In this document: one piece after another, positions 62,412 to 64,000 of the stretch | How the letters are laid out: each line of letters starts with the position of its first letter | Position numbering within the stretch: position 1 is the first letter of the stretch | NCBI GenBank assembly: GCA_002025645.1 | Contig: CP018783.1 | Location: 1,860,001-1,924,000, forward strand | DNA from: Curtobacterium pusillum | GTDB taxonomy: Bacteria > Actinomycetota > Actinomycetes > Actinomycetales > Microbacteriaceae | Reading direction: 5' to 3' | DNA length: 64,000 bases | Made by a program: the position numbers and the translations under genes | Notes under the pieces: generated by a model | What the model saw: only the letters and a program-made list of their open reading frames with translations | Database searches by the model: none | What the model was told of the DNA's origin: nothing

Positions 62412-62455
62412 CGCAAACTTTCCTATTGCGCACGTTTGGTGAATAGCTTCTCAGC

Positions 62456-62461
62456 TAGCGT
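62456..62461 (+). promoter_or_regulatory. -10 element for a near-leaderless transcript
   Basis: TAGCGT, 8 bp before ATG 62470; same hexamer as at 35096 and 37976. Confidence 0.45.
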
Positions 62462-62469
62462 GCTCCGGT

Positions 62470-63423
62470 ATGGGGCGAACGAGCTGGGGCGACGTACCGG
62501 GGACACTGCGCGCACGGATCGAGGCGATCCTCGGCGGACCGGTCGTCGATGCGGTCTCCCAAGCGGGCGGGTACTCTCCCGGCGGTGCCGATCGCGTGGT
62601 CACCGCGAATGGGCGCCGGGCCTTCGTGAAGACGCTCGCGCGGTCACGGAACGACGACGGCTTCCGCCTGCACGAACAGGAGGCCCGGGTCATGGCGCAC
62701 CTGCCGGCGTCCGTGCAGGCACCTCGCCTGATCGACACGCTGCACGAGACGGTGGACGGTGACGAGTGGATCGCGCTGGTGCTCGAGGACGTCGACGGAC
62801 AGCACCCGGGTCGAACGCTCGACGGCTCGGACGTGACCGCGGTCCTCGACGCGCTCGACACCCTGCCGCCCGCGACCGGACCCCTGGCGGCACTGCCGCG
62901 GCTCACCGACGAGCTCGCCGACGAACTCGGGGCGTGGGACCGGATGGTCGCCAGCGGGATGCCCGAGGTCGTCCCGGCACACGTCGCGTCGGCCGCAGCC
63001 GACCTCGCACACGCGGCTCGGCCGGCCGCCGGGCTCCTCGACGGCGAGTACCTGGCACACGTGGACTGCCGCGCGGACAACCTGCTCGTCAGTGCCGATG
63101 GTCGGGTCTGGGTCGTCGACTGGCCGTGGGCAGCGGTCGGCGTCCACTGGTTCGACCCGCTGACGTACCTGCTCGACACGCTCGTCCGCGGCGAAGACAC
63201 CGACGTCGAACACCACCTCGCGACGCACCGGGTGTTCGCCGGACTGCCTGGGACGACCGTCGACGCCGTGCTCGCCGGACTCGCGGGGACCTTCTTCGAG
63301 AAGGCGTCGCGGCCCGCCGTCCCGAACATGCCGACGCTCCGCGCGTTCCAGCGCGCCGAGGGACTGGCAGCAGCGGAATGGCTGCTCCGGCGGTGGGGCC
63401 GAGGCCGCGCAGTACCCCGTTGA
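62470..63423 (+). CDS. aminoglycoside-phosphotransferase-family kinase
   Basis: 317-residue APH/ChoK-like kinase. Lys in 'RRAFVKTLAR', catalytic loop 'HVDCRADNLLV' (His at about 197) and metal motif 'VWVVDWPWA'. ATG 62470. Substrate unknown; these proteins also phosphorylate sugars and small alcohols, so antibiotic resistance is not implied. Confidence 0.88.
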   Translation: MGRTSWGDVPGTLRARIEAILGGPVVDAVSQAGGYSPGGADRVVTANGRRAFVKTLARSRNDDGFRLHEQEARVMAHLPASVQAPRLIDTLHETVDGDEWIALVLEDVDGQHPGRTLDGSDVTAVLDALDTLPPATGPLAALPRLTDELADELGAWDRMVASGMPEVVPAHVASAAADLAHAARPAAGLLDGEYLAHVDCRADNLLVSADGRVWVVDWPWAAVGVHWFDPLTYLLDTLVRGEDTDVEHHLATHRVFAGLPGTTVDAVLAGLAGTFFEKASRPAVPNMPTLRAFQRAEGLAAAEWLLRRWGRGRAVPR

Positions 63424-63449
63424 TCCAGGAAGCGCGGCACCGCGGAGCG

Positions 63450-63455
63450 TACGGT
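63450..63455 (+). promoter_or_regulatory. -10 element for a leaderless transcript
   Basis: TACGGT, 7 bp before ATG 63463. Confidence 0.4.
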
Positions 63456-63462
63456 CCCGCAC

Positions 63463-63900
63463 ATGACTGACGAGCACGAAGGCCAGCGTCCCGAAGACGA
63501 TGCTGCGCGGCTCGGACTCGTCGTCGTCGGTGAGGCAGCAGCACTGCACTCCGGCGACGAGGCGGCTCTGGACGCGAGCGAACAGAACATCCGCGACACC
63601 ATCGACGAGATGATCGACGAACCACTCACCCCACGCCAGGAGCAGGTGGTCGAACGGTTGGCGTCGGCCGGGGGCACGCTCACCGCAGGGCTCAGCGGCG
63701 CCCTCGCCGCCCAGACGGGCCGGAGCGTCGACGACATCCTGGAGGGCGCCGCCCGCAGCGTCGTATGGCAGCAGCGGCTGGCGGATCAGCGCGACGCCGA
63801 GTCCGGTGATCGCAGCCACGGCGTGGGCCACGGCCAGCGCGAGGACGCCGGCGGGCAGCAGCGCGAGCACCGGAACGACGACGGGCGCGACGAGGACTGA
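63463..63900 (+). CDS. acidic protein of unknown function
   Basis: 145 residues, many Asp/Glu. A helical middle ('EQNIRDTIDEMIDE', 'PRQEQVVERLASAGGTLT', 'SVDDILEGAARSVVW') precedes a Gly/Asp/Arg/His-rich, probably disordered tail. Third positions stay GC-rich throughout, supporting this frame. Leaderless promoter TACGGT seven bases before the ATG. Not recognised. Confidence 0.6.
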   Translation: MTDEHEGQRPEDDAARLGLVVVGEAAALHSGDEAALDASEQNIRDTIDEMIDEPLTPRQEQVVERLASAGGTLTAGLSGALAAQTGRSVDDILEGAARSVVWQQRLADQRDAESGDRSHGVGHGQREDAGGQQREHRNDDGRDED

Positions 63901-63928
63901 ACCCCGCCGCGCCCGCACCGGCGATCGA

Positions 63929-64000
63929 CTACTCGGTCACGGACTCCTGCGCCTGTTCGCGCACCACCGCACGGGCGGCAGCCTGACCGGTCGTCGTGCT
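63929..64000 (-). CDS. 3' end of a gene running in from the right (partial)
   Basis: The last 23 codons and a TAG stop of a minus-strand reading frame, ending 'REQAQESVTE'. Too short to identify. It converges with the 63463 gene, with 28 bp between the stops. Confidence 0.4.
   Translation of the reverse strand, partial: STTTGQAAARAVVREQAQESVTE

Noticed and set aside
60145..62442. 765-codon plus-strand frame over the MFS exporter
   Set aside because: Highly charged antisense translation; the opposite strand encodes a textbook 14-helix exporter.
62470..63423. Aminoglycoside resistance gene
   Set aside because: Only the general APH fold is visible; such kinases have many substrates and nothing in the context indicates resistance.
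62644..63918. Minus-strand frame with a hydrophobic N-terminal stretch opposite 63463-63900
   Set aside because: The hydrophobicity arises because antisense of Asp/Glu codons gives Val/Leu; third-position GC supports the plus-strand gene.

Overview
This is a high-GC (about 70%) actinobacterial chromosome segment. Gene order (tyrS next to an apparent rRNA promoter, argCJBDF-GH, pheST, infC-rpmI-rplT), GTG/TTG starts, leaderless promoters and maltokinase all point to Actinobacteria. Within these, Microbacteriaceae (a Curtobacterium-like plant or soil organism) is my best guess; it is an inference from gene content and style, not a database match. I see no phage, insertion sequence, integrase or CRISPR array. 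The window reads as core chromosome with a sugar-catabolism island.

Region 1 (1-17.4 kb) is a leftward housekeeping block: infC-rpmI-rplT, trmH, pheS-pheT, the arginine operon argC-J-B-D-F-G-H (no argR between argF and argG), mpg and tyrS. Beyond tyrS lie a terminator and a strong leftward promoter that probably drives an rRNA operon off the left edge. Most arg genes are coupled by ATGA, GTGA or TGATG overlaps. infC appears to use the rare AUU start codon.

Region 2 (17-29.3 kb) is mixed: DUF1844 protein, maltokinase, MaoC-like protein, a GH2 glycosidase behind operator-like palindromes, a PIG-V-like membrane protein, a lipoprotein amidase, tRNA-Ala(CGC), a GNAT acetyltransferase, galU, 5-formyl-THF cyclo-ligase, a zinc-ribbon protein, mscL and a CDP-alcohol phosphatidyltransferase.

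Region 3 (29.3-48 kb) holds a 1281-residue superfamily-1 helicase homologue whose ATPase motifs are broken, then a citrate-lyase-beta-like protein, an FAD monooxygenase, oxidoreductases, a TetR/MFS divergon with a duplicated operator, a polar amino-acid ABC transporter, and a coupled operon of SahH-like protein, deaminase-type amidohydrolase and DUF985 cupin facing a glutaredoxin.

Region 4 (48.2-59.3 kb) is a complete non-phosphorylative L-fucose system in two convergent operons: fucoside ABC importer, cytoplasmic GH29 alpha-L-fucosidase, mutarotase, L-fucose dehydrogenase, lactonase, L-fuconate dehydratase, 2-keto-3-deoxy-fuconate dehydrogenase, diketo-hydrolase and a FadR-type regulator. 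A shared palindrome (ACATCGGATGT type) sits in the promoters of both operons. Region 5 (59.5-64 kb) has an MFS exporter with its TetR regulator, a phosphotransferase, an acidic unknown protein and the 3' end of another gene.

The most unusual non-genic structure is a set of recurrent intergenic hairpins. One family has a GGAGGCGCGG core and at least eight paired copies, some inside larger composite elements with 19-bp-period direct repeats. A second family has a CGCGCCCCG core with compensatory base changes between its two copies. An 89-bp dispersed repeat occurs twice.
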